From: Patiria pectinifera
Lineage: Eukaryota > Echinodermata > Asteroidea > Valvatida > Asterinidae
DNA: 64,000 nt
Reading direction: 5' to 3'
Assembly (NCBI GenBank): GCA_029964075.1
Contig: CM057144.1
Span: 3,867,281 to 3,931,280, forward strand
Position numbers and translations under genes: made by a program. This document shows, one piece after another, positions 37,501 to 43,570 of the stretch (the first letter of the stretch is position 1; every line of letters starts with the position of its first letter). The notes below the pieces were generated by a model, which saw nothing but the letters and a program-made list of their open reading frames with translations, did not search any database and was not told the DNA's origin.

Positions 37501-40500
37501 TTAGGTACTACCAGGGGCGGCACCCAGCTACAAAGCTTCTCGTCTGTCGGCACGCAGACGGACGCTATCAACACCGACCTCAACATGGCGCATGGCACCT
37601 ATGCATTCGTCACTGTGACGGCGAGAAATGCAGCTGACCTCATCACCATAGCAACCTCCGATCCCATATTGATTGACCTAACGCCACCCCTAATTTATTT
37701 TGTCTCTGACGGTGGGGATACACAAGGTATGTAAATACCAACATCTTGTCTACTAAACTGACATATCATGTCCTCTGATGGCAGATCTTGTCATAGTAGG
37801 ATTCAGAAAATAGTTAATAATCCAACGCGTCCCAAAATACCCGCAACCTTTTTTTGCGAGGCCCTAGCATCAACAGGGAAATGCGTACCGTCATTATTTT
37901 TATATCATTTTAAAGCTTGGAATCTTAACTTTATTCCTGGTAAGTATTGGTGTGATTTTCAAAAGGGTTTTGAAATTATTCCTGTTCAAATAAAGGCATG
38001 TCTAAAAAAACCTCAACAGATTTCGAAGATAACCAATCATGCGAATTTTTTTTAAGAGAAAAAGGCTGCCATGTTTCTCACATCTTGTAACAAATGAGGT
38101 GTAAACCCATGTGCCTCGTGGTTTATTAAGAGCATTAGTAATTAGCCTAACAAAACCCTTATTCTGTTCGTCTTTTGAAATTCACATGCAAGTATGTACC
38201 TATTCAAAAAGCGTGCTCAAAGTGTAACTCGAGTTTACATCTGATGTACTGATCATTGATTTACCTTGAAATCGGTTGAGTTTGTTTTCAACATAATGAT
38301 AATAATAGTTATAAAAGAGTCTTATATAGCGCACGTATCTACCAACAATTAGGAACTCAAGGCGCTGGAAATTATGTCCATTATTAAAGACAGGTAAATG
38401 AAGTTTATGAGAATATGAGACCCATTATGTAGCACCTTATAATGGTTTACAAGGTGCTGTGGCGCATATTGGAGCCACTGCCAGAAACACCGGGGCAAAC
38501 CCCTTCTCTTAGCGATAAGTGTTACTGGGTTCTTTTAAGTGTATTTCACAACACATGGGACCTACGGCTTAACGTCCCATCCAAAGGACGAAGCAATAAT
38601 GGTATAGTGCCTTGCTCAAGAGCACAAGCACCATGTTCCCACGGTCAGGATTCGAACCCATGTACCACGGCACACAAGTCCAACACCGTAACCATTGGAC
38701 CACAGCACCCCATGCCTTTATTTGAACATGAATAATATTAAACTCTATTTTGAGACGTGCTGTAGTTTATCTACTGATCATGCACGAGTCCACAGTCTCC
38801 TGGCAAGAACAACTCAATAAGAATTCCTTTTCTCTCCCCTGACAGATGTTGACTTCAGTGCGGACGACGATTCTCTGACCTTCAGCTGGTCAGCGTCTGA
38901 TCCTGAGAGTGGAATTGACCGCTGTGAATGGGCAGTTGGTAAGTTGATATGTCTCAGTTGAGGTCTAAGTGATCACTTGGTCAGAATCCCTAATCAAGAG
39001 CTGACTTGTCCTCTCTGACAGGTCACTGAGTAGTTCAATGCGTCTCAGTTTTCCTGTTTTACCAATCCTGGCCTAACAGCAAGTTGCTTGGAACTATGTC
39101 TATTTTTTTTAAGACAGGTAAATGAAGTTTATGAAAATATGAGATCATAATTTAGCACCTTTTATAAAGGGTGTACAAGGTTCTGTGGTGCAGCCACTGC
39201 CAGAAACACCGGGACGAACCCTTTCTCTTAGCGATGTGTTACTGGGTTCTTTAATGGGTATTATACAACACACCAAACCTACTGCTCTACGTCCGATCCG
39301 AAGGACGAAGCAATAATTAAAAGTGCCTTGCTCAAGAGCACAAGGACCACGTTCCCCGTCAGGATTCAAACCCGTGTACCACGGCACATGAGTCAAACAC
39401 CGTAACCATTAGACCACAGTACCCTAATAGAATTGACGACTGCAAGTGGGCAGTCGGTGTTGCAGATGTCCCTCAGTTCTTGACTGACCATCATTTTCAT
39501 TGATAAGTCATAGGCAGATTCAGGGGGTGGTCGGTGTGGCCAATCTCGCCACCCCCCTCCCCTCCTGAAAAAAAACAACCCAAATCCCAAATTTCATTTC
39601 TTGAAATAAAACCTCACAGTATTTCAATCTGATCATTGCTGAATGCCCTTGATGTGTGATGTGAAGACATCAATACCTTAGCTACTCCCCTTGAAAAATC
39701 CTGAATGCCAACACCTTCAAAGGCTAACTGTGTAGAACGCCATGCTCCAGTGGTTATGGTTTTTGACTCATGTATGAAGGTATACGTACATGGTTCGAAC
39801 TGTACCAGGAACATGATGTTTGTGCCCTTGGGCAAGACACTTAACTTCAATTATTGCCTTACAATTGAGTTAAAATGGGTACCTGTGAGGGTCAAGGACT
39901 GCTTGAGCGCTGATATCGACTGCCGCGTAGCTCCATGGCCTGATGAACCGGGTAATGGTTGTGAAGCGCTTTGAGATTGTTGACACGATGGACAGCACTA
40001 TATAAGCACAATTATTATTATTATTATCAACCAATTGAAATAAATTTATTTCCTGCTTTTGAAAATTTTCTCCTCCCAGGATCAGAGCCTGGACTTGATG
40101 ACATCCTACTACGCTCATCGTCTCCTAACGACACCTCCACTGTCACCACCAGCCTGTCTCAGGCTATGGTGGAGGGTCAGCGACTGTACGTCACCGTCAC
40201 ATGCTACAATCACGCTGAGAAGTCGTCGTGGAAATCATCAGATGGCGTCACCATAGTAACAGTGCCCCCCAGCTCATCAGGAGCTGTGGTCAACGTGAAG
40301 ACACTGTCAGAGACTCAGTACGAAACACGCGACGGGTACCAGTCACAGAGAGACTCCCTCAAAGGATCATGGGATGGATTCAAGGATCCGTTCGGAATCC
40401 AGTCTTACGAGGTGAGCTACTTCATAGATTTAATGTTTAAACTTCTCTAATGATGATTACAGCACATTTTTTTATTTTAAAAAAATGCCACATCAACGAT

Positions 40501-42319
40501 GAAGGGTTTCACAATTTGCCCAGGGCGCTTTACTCACCAATGGCTTTCAACGAACAATGTTCCATTTTCTCGTTGAATAAGAACACTGTGGTGAACAGGG
40601 TGCAAGTAGCCCATGTTTACGAGATAACAAGCAATTTTGGCACACACGATGTAAATTTGTCCTCGACTAAATAATAATAAATAATAATTGTGCTTATATA
40701 GCGCTTTCCATCGTATCAACAATCTCAAAGCGCTTTACAATTATTACCCCGTTCACCAGGCCATGGGACCACGTACACGGCAGCCTATATTAGCGCTCAA
40801 TCGGTCCTCGACGCTCACAGGTACCCATTTATACTTCTCGGCGGAGAGAGGCAATTGTAGTTAAGTGTCTTGCCCAAGGGCACAAACACCATGTTCCTGG
40901 CAGGTTCGAACCCACGCACCCTTGTACATGAGTCAAACACCGTAACCACTGAACCATGGCGTTTGACAAATTGTGTGACTAATTTTTAATGTCGTATTTT
41001 TGTCGCTTGAGGCTTTGTTTGCACGGAGACCACTCTCATTCATATTTACAAGAGCTATTATATATATAATGAATGTTTGTGAGTGCAGTTGTAAGAATAA
41101 TGTTATGAAGTGAGTGATAGAATGTTCACTTCCACGAGGCGAGGCCTGGTGGAATGGAATTTTCTATCTGTCACTGAATGAAACTATTCTTTCCATTGCA
41201 CGAATGTGAAACATTCATTTGTTTTATGCAACACCTGAATGAATCCTCAAGGCCTAAAAATTGACCGTGCAATGGAACTTCCATTTACCGTGGACTGTGC
41301 GGCCGGGCCATGTGTTAGGACGTCGGTCAGATGAAGGGATATTTTCAGGCATTGTATAAATGTATCTATTTCATCAGATGGAATTTGTAGTCTTAAATTC
41401 CTCTATATTAAATCCCTTTCCCGCTCCCAGTGCCACCTTAGTGGACCGAACGCCTTCGCCTCCTGGACACCTTGTGGATCCACATCAGAGACCCACCTGG
41501 ATTGGTCAGGTCTTAGCCTGGTGGATGATGCAACCTATAGCCTGTCAGTCAGAGCCGTCAATCATGCTGGTTTGACCAGCCAGGCTATCAGTGGCAACTT
41601 TACGCTGAAGTCTGCAAAACTTTCTGATGGAGGTACGTAGCTCAGTTTGTTTTCAAATGTTAGTTTCTTGGTGTCACTAAGCGTACCGAAGTGACTATTC
41701 AACTTTATTTTGGCATTGATGTGAGGATTATCTTACAGCTACAGAACTCTTTTTAAGAGGCTGTAGAAAAATCGGGCCCATCAGAACTTCTAACTCGGTT
41801 TTCCCCACCCACTTTCAAATTCCCACTTTACAAAAAAATTAGTTCACAATTGCTCTAAGCTACGAAACAAGTTTAGAGTTGTATTTGTACATTTGTTTAA
41901 AGTTGGGATCTCCCATCAGCAACTCTTTGTTGAAGGCTACACAAAAGAAACCGGCAAAAAGCAGGCCAATCTCTTTCATGGAACTCAAACCAACACACTG
42001 GTCCGGGGATTCATGACTAGTTACCTTAAAACAATTTGTTTTCTACCAAACAGCCTCAAGCCTGATCAGATCCACCTGGCTGGGAGATGGGACGGTTGAT
42101 CTTGCCTGGGATGGCTTGTTCTCCCCTTCCTCCTCCTTGGTGTATGAGGTATCTCTGGGTACCATCCCAGGGGGTAGTGATATCATGCAGTGGGTGGAGA
42201 CCATGGAGAATGATATGCGTGTCTCACCGCTGGCTCCCTTCACCGATTACCACTTGACGTTGACAGCCATCAATGCAGCCGGATTGTCGCATACGGTCCG
42301 CAAGATCATAAATGTATAA
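9470..42319 (+). CDS. Gene A: giant secreted protein of FN3-like 'WAVG/DTSPP' modules (5' partial, 29 exons)
   Basis: Exons: 9470-9685, 10320-10531, 11215-11320, 11544-11660, 14392-14530, 15279-15459, 16398-16674, 17118-17307, 19520-19847, 21075-21194, 21763-21891, 22913-23023, 23690-23863, 24989-25132, 25982-26159, 27562-27712, 29330-29451, 30397-30536, 31333-31474, 32970-33176, 33576-33779, 34045-34227, 34392-35050, 35900-36044, 37505-37726, 38846-38938, 40080-40411, 41431-41632, 42054-42319. All joins keep phase and give about 1,895 residues plus TAA. About a dozen beta-sandwich, FN3-like modules are seen. Each has a 'W-x-G-F-x-D-P-x-S-G-I-x-x-Y-E-W' block, a 'G-x-x-Y-Y-V-T-V-x-A-x-N-x-A-G-L' block and a 'V-D-x-S-P-P' boundary. 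No transmembrane segment is visible, so it is inferred to be extracellular. The first exon opens at an acceptor, so the signal peptide is missing. I do not recognise a named orthologue. The exon chain is well supported; function is unknown. Confidence 0.87.
11603..12210 (+). repeat. 106-bp tandem array copied from an exon-intron boundary of gene A
   Basis: Six copies start near 11603, 11709, 11815, 11911, 12017 and 12123. The period is 106, with one interval of 96. Each unit holds the last ~58 bases of exon 11544-11660 (GTTATTGTACACAGC... GTCAGAG), its donor (gttagg) and about 48 bases of intron rich in 'aaatgggcgta'. Only the first copy is preceded by the rest of the exon and its acceptor. 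The others are likely donor-site decoys in the intron. Confidence 0.92.
12395..12770. repeat. Long palindromic (foldback) element in gene A intron
   Basis: Two arms of about 185 bases face each other around 12585. 'aaggttctgtccac' at about 12520 opposes 'gtggacagaactt' at about 12645, and 'gttctttcagcaaaacga' opposes 'ttttggtgaaagaac'. The outer parts ('gatatgaaagcccaatt' and 'aattgggcttg') also pair. Half copies lie at 4090-4375 and 33797-33950. It is non-coding. Confidence 0.85.
13495..14190 (+). repeat. 133-bp tandem array (about five units)
   Basis: The unit start 'acattacatctgttaca' occurs at 13525, 13658, 13791, 13926 and 14059, a period of 133-135. Each unit holds an internal inverted pair, 'caatggaagttctat' and 'gtggaatggaacttctat'. 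The flanking 'cacgaggcgaagccgag' is shared with the palindromic MITE at 30561. The open frames at 13710-13976 and 13978-14262 result from the periodicity and show no protein signal. The array ends about 200 bases before exon 14392-14530. Confidence 0.9.
14551..15141. mobile_element. Non-autonomous TIR element just after exon 14392-14530
   Basis: The left end reads 'cagcccgagtcacacattc' and the right end reads 'gaatgtgtgactggggctt'. Together with the adjoining 'gtttggagctac' and 'gtagctccaacc' they form imperfect terminal inverted repeats of about 32 bases around a 590-base body. The body is rich in short 'atccgt' and 'cgtgg' words and has no transposase. It begins 20 bases past the exon donor. 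Confidence 0.75.
15885..16215. repeat. 'TCCATCATTTG' TIR element, one-sided copy
   Basis: 'ggtccagtccatcatttgta', 'gaagcaacaaaagtgctcaa' and 'gctgaacaacta.cctgatg' match the inverted copy at 19914-20427. A shorter piece sits at about 10650-10755. The 3' part here runs through 'gcgatgtcgcgcactgatcc'. It is intronic in gene A. Confidence 0.65.
17361..18010. mobile_element. Non-autonomous TIR element 'GGCTGTTTCGGC', copy 1
   Basis: Starts 'ggctgtttcagc' and ends 'gccgaaacagcc', terminal inverted repeats of about 12 bases. The body carries TGACGTCA palindromes at 17426, 17711 and 17857 and the block 'catctataacacag.atccc'. Copies 2 and 3 are at 25197-25847 and 26541-27337. No transposase frame is seen. 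Confidence 0.75.
18800..19480 (-). mobile_element. LINE 3' fragment (CR1/Rex1-like reverse transcriptase C-terminus), frameshifted
   Basis: On the minus strand, from about 19470, the translation contains TFSVDKTVLSLF, SVLCFSFLSWYINLSAKNKN and LQKIVQLGSKIIGE. After a frame change near 19220 it continues with THSIVANENHVLKT. These match the C-terminal reverse-transcriptase region typical of CR1/L2/Rex1-type non-LTR elements. The plus-strand left end 'caattcaactcaaaatac' fits the 3' untranslated end. It is 5'-truncated, frameshifted and inactive, and ends about 40 bases before exon 19520-19847. Confidence 0.7.
19914..20427. mobile_element. 'TCCATCATTTG' TIR element, full copy
   Basis: The left end 'ctatagtccatcatttg' and the right end 'caaatgatggactatatc' are inverted repeats bounding about 510 bases. 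It holds 'gaccgcgcgt'-type GC-rich blocks and a central 'cgcaccg' palindrome near 20080-20097. A second TIR element abuts it at 20431. Confidence 0.75.
20431..20960. mobile_element. 'TATACAACATTTGC' TIR element, full copy
   Basis: 'gggaatatacaacatttgc' at the left end and 'gcaaatgttgtatattcct' at the right end form perfect or near-perfect inverted ends. The body contains two facing 'ctggttccctgac' blocks. Other copies: 5863-6480, 24245-24400 and 33290-33460. It is non-coding and ends about 115 bases before exon 21075-21194. Confidence 0.8.
21320..21597. repeat. Foldback element with GCGGTAACACCATGTGG ends, copy 1
   Basis: 'cgtttcagtttgcggtaaca' opposes 'ccgcagaccgaaacg', and nearly the whole 278 bases pair with themselves (agatatttagttctgataag against ctttttagaactaaatatct). 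A half copy is at 32620-32790 and a sequence-diverged full copy at 54114-54369. It can form a long hairpin if transcribed. Confidence 0.85.
22255..22515 (+). repeat. tRNA-derived SINE 'GGTACTTTCCTCGCC', internally deleted copy
   Basis: Shares 'gcggtactttcctcgcc', 'cctgattccgtgggttt', 'cttctgggcttttcctccca' and 'aggcttgcgagctacagtgc' with the full copy at 28955-29248. The box B part of the head is missing. It ends in an ATT/AAT-rich tail and lies in a gene A intron. Confidence 0.85.
23268..23575. repeat. Inverted pair of tRNA-like SINEs forming a near-perfect palindrome
   Basis: The left arm (about 23268-23393, minus) and the right arm (about 23435-23575, plus) carry the same SINE: a tRNA-like head with GGTTCGAGTCC, 'cactcgggaggt.acacactgag' and the tail 'gtgaagggcaa'. 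The intact head at about 23402-23480 has a 'ctagaaa' loop, as in tRNA-Ser(AGA), but no long variable arm. Another copy is at 24777-24945. It is intronic. Confidence 0.88.
23899..24221. mobile_element. MITE with TIR AGGCCAAGTTC, copy 2
   Basis: The left end 'aggccaagttcg' and the right end 'gaacttggcct' are inverted repeats. Sub-terminal blocks also pair ('accaatggttaac' with 'gtcaacaaatgg'). It is about 323 bases long, has no coding frame and starts 35 bases after the donor of exon 23690-23863. Confidence 0.82.
24700..24945 (+). repeat. tRNA-like SINE, copy 3 of the CTAG-loop family
   Basis: 'ccgttagctcgctgggcgag' begins a tRNA-like head with box B GGTTCGAGTCC at 24835-24845. The tail is 'actttcactcgggaggtaac ... 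gtgaagggcaaaacc'. It lies about 40 bases before the acceptor of exon 24989-25132. Confidence 0.78.
25197..25847. mobile_element. Non-autonomous TIR element 'GGCTGTTTCGGC', copy 2
   Basis: Begins 'ggctgtttcggca' and ends 'cggcaaaacagcc'. It has two tandem inner blocks with 'catctat.acacatcccggtc' and TGACGTCA at 25484 and 25607. It lies in the intron before exon 25982-26159. Confidence 0.75.
25982..26159 (+). CDS. Gene A exon with short Cys-rich segment
   Basis: This exon joins in phase on both sides. It encodes a dense cysteine stretch (C-SPAT-C-EGH-C-A-C-APIDKA-C-TPDRS-C) that is unlike the FN3-like modules around it. Six cysteines in about 24 residues suggest a small disulphide knot or degenerate EGF-like insert between modules. 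A MITE copy begins 43 bases beyond its donor. Confidence 0.75.
26202..26513. mobile_element. MITE with TIR GGCCAAGTTC, copy 3
   Basis: Bounded by 'agggcaagttcgcgc' and 'cgaacttggcct' and closely similar throughout to 23899-24221 ('gactacgctagtcgactatt', 'gacattttgaccagcg'). It is 312 bases long and is followed after about 28 bases by TIR element 26541-27337. Confidence 0.82.
26541..27337. mobile_element. Non-autonomous TIR element 'GGCTGTTTCGG', copy 3
   Basis: Begins 'ggctgtttcggga' and ends 'ggctgtttcggaaacagcc'. The interior holds four tandem ~125-base blocks, each with 'atgatgac.tca..tcaattttcatct.taacacatccc' and 'tctgtagatata.gccttcaaa'. A perfect TGACGTCA is at 26704. The extra block makes it longer than copies 1 and 2. 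Confidence 0.75.
27860..28330. mobile_element. TIR element 'AAAGGGACACTAGGTCCTG', copy 1
   Basis: The left end 'aaagggacactaggtcctg' pairs with the right end 'aggacctagtgcccctt'. The interior pairs too: 'ggatagaaacatccacac' on the left against 'taagtaaacatccaaacc' and related blocks on the right. A second copy lies at 47829-48362. ORFs on both strands here are parts of the element. Confidence 0.8.
28336..28865 (-). mobile_element. LINE 3' fragment with reverse-transcriptase C-terminal tail
   Basis: On the minus strand it encodes AWSASNKLHHIWQSGKAQST, VESIRLYGAETWTM, RVQNISWREHRTKEQIYGD, RRVRFAGHCYRA and NRGRRPFNYIDVIGRDT. This is the tail that follows the RT domain in many invertebrate non-LTR retrotransposons. 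The element ends at the plus-strand side in (ATC)n at 28339-28368, its 3' microsatellite tail. It is 5'-truncated, with an in-frame stop just upstream. Confidence 0.82.
28955..29250 (+). repeat. tRNA-derived SINE 'GGTACTTTCCTCGCC', full-length copy
   Basis: The head has box A-like 'gttggcgtagcgg' and box B GGTTCGAATCC at 29007-29017. The body is 'ccaatatgtggattgggttt ... cttctgggcttttcctccca ... aggcttgcgagctacagtgc', ending in an (AAT)n tail at 29220-29248. It ends 80 bases before gene A exon 29330-29451. Other copies: 22255-22515 (+) and 36160-36452 (-). Confidence 0.92.
29561..30188. mobile_element. Long-TIR element 'CAGGGTGGTCCAACAAAAA'
   Basis: About 110 bases at the left ('gcatacttccactacctgaa', 'agatctcctgattcggtcc') recur inverted at the right ('gtagtggaagtacgcc', 'ggacagaattgggcgatct'), with ends 'cagggtggtcc' and 'gggtcactctg'. 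The left arm is partly duplicated in tandem (29670 and 29848). No transposase frame is seen; it fills most of a gene A intron. Confidence 0.68.
30561..30735. repeat. Palindromic MITE 'AATATTGAGTGGCT', copy 2
   Basis: Near-perfect hairpin: 'gaatgggaggaatattatcg' opposes 'cgataatattcctcccat', and 'ggtaaaatctggacttttcc' opposes 'ggaaaagtccagattttacc'. The loop is 'cacgaggcgaagccgagtg'. It starts 24 bases past the donor of exon 30397-30536. Confidence 0.9.
31994..32225. repeat. MITE with GGGCCCAATTTCAC ends
   Basis: 'gggcccaatttcac' at the left and 'gtgaaattggcccc' at the right are terminal inverted repeats. The arms continue to pair ('gcacaaaaatttgcttagca' opposes 'tgctaagcaaatttttgtgc'). It is 232 bases long, non-coding and lies in a gene A intron. 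Confidence 0.85.
32620..32790. repeat. Foldback element GCGGTAACACCATGTGG, half copy
   Basis: Repeats the left arm of 21320-21597 almost exactly (tcgtttcagtttgcggtaac to agaacttgtctttggtctc), then breaks off. The right arm is missing, so it would not fold by itself. Confidence 0.8.
34045..35050 (+). CDS. Gene A exons encoding a jelly-roll-like domain split by a Ser/Thr-rich linker
   Basis: Exons 34045-34227 and 34392-35050 join in phase. The first finishes an FN3-like module (FAVDTTPPDPLE) and opens a new domain with DNLIQNPSFEMM. The second encodes about 80 Ser/Thr/Asp/Pro-rich residues with several N-x-S/T sites (NGT, NET, NST, NFT, NAT). The domain then resumes with LLGQWIVASD, GKKVAQDGSKFLSLHGS, FHTTPGSHYQVVVFASH and ILLDNIQ. 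The N-P-S-F-E opening and D-N-I-Q closing strands resemble DUF642/CBM4-type galactose-binding folds, which suggests sugar binding. The resemblance is from memory of the motif only. The next exon at 35900 returns to FN3-like modules. Confidence 0.75.
35126..35560. repeat. AGTACTCGTACT-rich simple repeat
   Basis: Many overlapping 'gtactcgtact' and 'agtacttgtact' words surround a non-repeated middle (35270-35460). The same words fill 50862-51045 and a short stretch at 1795-1835. It is intronic, next to the jelly-roll exon of gene A. Confidence 0.7.
36160..36452 (-). repeat. tRNA-derived SINE 'GGTACTTTCCTCGCC', minus-strand full copy
   Basis: Reverse complement of 28955-29250, with the (ATT)n tail at 36163-36183 and head box B (ggattcgaaccc on the plus strand) at about 36389. 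It abuts the 3' end of a LINE fragment at 36455. Confidence 0.9.
36455..36765 (-). mobile_element. LINE 3' fragment (second family)
   Basis: The minus-strand frame encodes RRHRLRWYGHVERKDDASWV, then KRCIKV and VIDDMRLLGVNARDGTDRAK, ending WRRAIGRKQANPEQTGQR. This is the conserved C-terminal tail of a non-LTR retrotransposon ORF2. It differs in sequence from the LINE tail at 28336-28865. It is 5'-truncated and lies in a gene A intron. Confidence 0.8.
38290..38720 (-). repeat. tRNA-derived SINE with 'TATATAGCGC' tail, copy 1
   Basis: On the minus strand the head carries GGTTCGAATCC (ggattcgaaccc on plus at about 38648) and 'tggtccaatggttacgg'. The body ends in 'tatatagcgcac' and 'ataataat' at the plus-strand left end. 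A sister copy lies at 39110-39425, with shared 'agacaggtaaatgaagttta' and 'agccactgccagaaacaccg'. Confidence 0.82.
39110..39425 (-). repeat. tRNA-derived SINE, copy 2 of the 38290 family
   Basis: Shares the body of 38290-38720 from 'agacaggtaaatgaagttta' to 'caccgtaaccatt.gaccaca', with small deletions. The tail end is missing on the left. It is intronic in gene A. Confidence 0.8.
39745..40028 (+). repeat. tRNA-derived SINE with 'CTATATAAGCAC' tail
   Basis: Head 'ccagtggttatggtttttgac' with the degenerate box B 'tggttcgaactg' at about 39791. The body is 'cttgggcaagacacttaa ... aagcgctttgagattgttga ... gcactatataagcac', then (ATT)n at 40013-40027. It ends 52 bases before the acceptor of exon 40080-40411. 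An inverted relative is at 40670-40965. Confidence 0.85.
40670..40965 (-). repeat. tRNA-derived SINE, minus-strand relative of 39745-40028
   Basis: The plus-strand left end 'aataataattgtgcttatat', then 'agcgctttccatcgtatcaa', 'tgtcttgcccaagggcacaa' and 'aggttcgaacccacgcac', is the reverse complement of the 39745 family with a longer body. It is intronic in gene A. Confidence 0.85.
41080..41365. repeat. Single diverged relative of the 13495-14190 array unit
   Basis: Contains 'cacgaggcgaggcc', 'gaccgtgcaatggaacttcc' and 'attcaccgtgga'-like words found in the 133-bp tandem unit, here as one inverted-repeat-bearing copy. It lies in the intron before exon 41431-41632. Confidence 0.5.
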
Positions 42320-43570
42320 TTAGCTTGATAAACAAATTTAGGGATGTTGCGTAGCGCTGTAGAGTACATGTACATGTCATTAATGAAAGTAAAACAGTGC
42401 TTGAGCTTTCGGTACGAAGCACCTTTGTCGCCATCATTGCTAGTAACCTCCACTAGAAACTTCTGAGAGAAAACAGTCAATCTAACTGTAAACTGGCCAG
42501 CCCTCTAATCTATCTTTAATCCTTTGTCCAAACAGTGGCTTTATAATCCCTAACACTTAGTGTAATAAAGCTACATATGCTGTCACACAGCTGATGGGGA
42601 TAGTGCAGGGGATTAGCAGCAGTATCTGATAACAGGGGCCAGTTTGTTGACAAAGGGATTAGCATTAGATAAGAGTGTACTGCTAGAAGTACTGTATTCT
42701 TTCTGAGTTTACAGGCCCTAACTTGGAAAGCTGCTATAAGCACTTACACCTGATGATAATTCCCCTGATGAAGTTGCTTTGCACTGATAGCATGAGTACA
42801 ACAATCTGGTGAGCTCTGTTTCACTTTCACTATTGACATTTAGTTAGCTTGATTGTTTGATGTGCAATCACCAGGGCCCAATATAAAAAAATGCTGAGCA
42901 AAATCATTTTGGTTTTGGATTTCATTTCTGAAAGTCTGGATGTCCATATTTTGTTATCTTTGTAAATTTATTTTTGTCCCCAGCTAATTCGTTCTCTTAT
43001 TAGGGAATGTTAATAGAGTAGATAGCTGGATCTTCAGCAAAAAAAATTATTCCACCTACACTGGTTGGATTGTAAGTAATGGAAAATACAGAAGCAAAGT
43101 TTCTGCAGCGACAACTGCAAACAATTGCACAAAAGAAAATTATCCTTACCGAAAAAACGTCTACAAACCAGATAATTAAAAAGTTCAGAAAAATGTGGAA
43201 TAAGTCATAAGCAAAAACAAATAATTGCCAAGCAATGGCAAAATTGCCCCGTACTCAGGTTAGTCTGCCAAGCAAAGAAATATATTTCTAAGCCCAAACA
43301 AATTCTTGCTGAACAAAGGTCTACATTAAGAGCCACTCAAAAAGAAATACCATTGTTGTTGTATATTTTTATATTATGTTTTATGTATGCTATGTTATCA
43401 GCTAGTTTGCATTTGTATTTATATTTAATAATCTTTGTTCATAAGAAAACGTGTATGCTAAGATGCACCTCATGTTTATTAGAATTCATATTGAGCAGCG
43501 CACCATGTTGCTGAAAACCAACAGGGTCTCTTGGAAGCCTGAATTCATTAATACATTTGATTATTTTTAT
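42320..43570. other. Intergenic stretch after gene A, no gene seen
   Basis: No convincing coding exon, tRNA or known repeat. It probably holds the gene A 3' UTR followed by AT-rich sequence. The short frames have no recognisable protein and no paired splice sites in a consistent phase. Confidence 0.5.
42564..42569 (+). terminator. Possible poly(A) signal of gene A
   Basis: AATAAA lies 245 bases after the TAA stop that ends exon 42054-42319. It is the first perfect hexamer I see downstream. The transcript end is inferred; the 3' UTR could be longer or another exon could exist. Confidence 0.4.
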
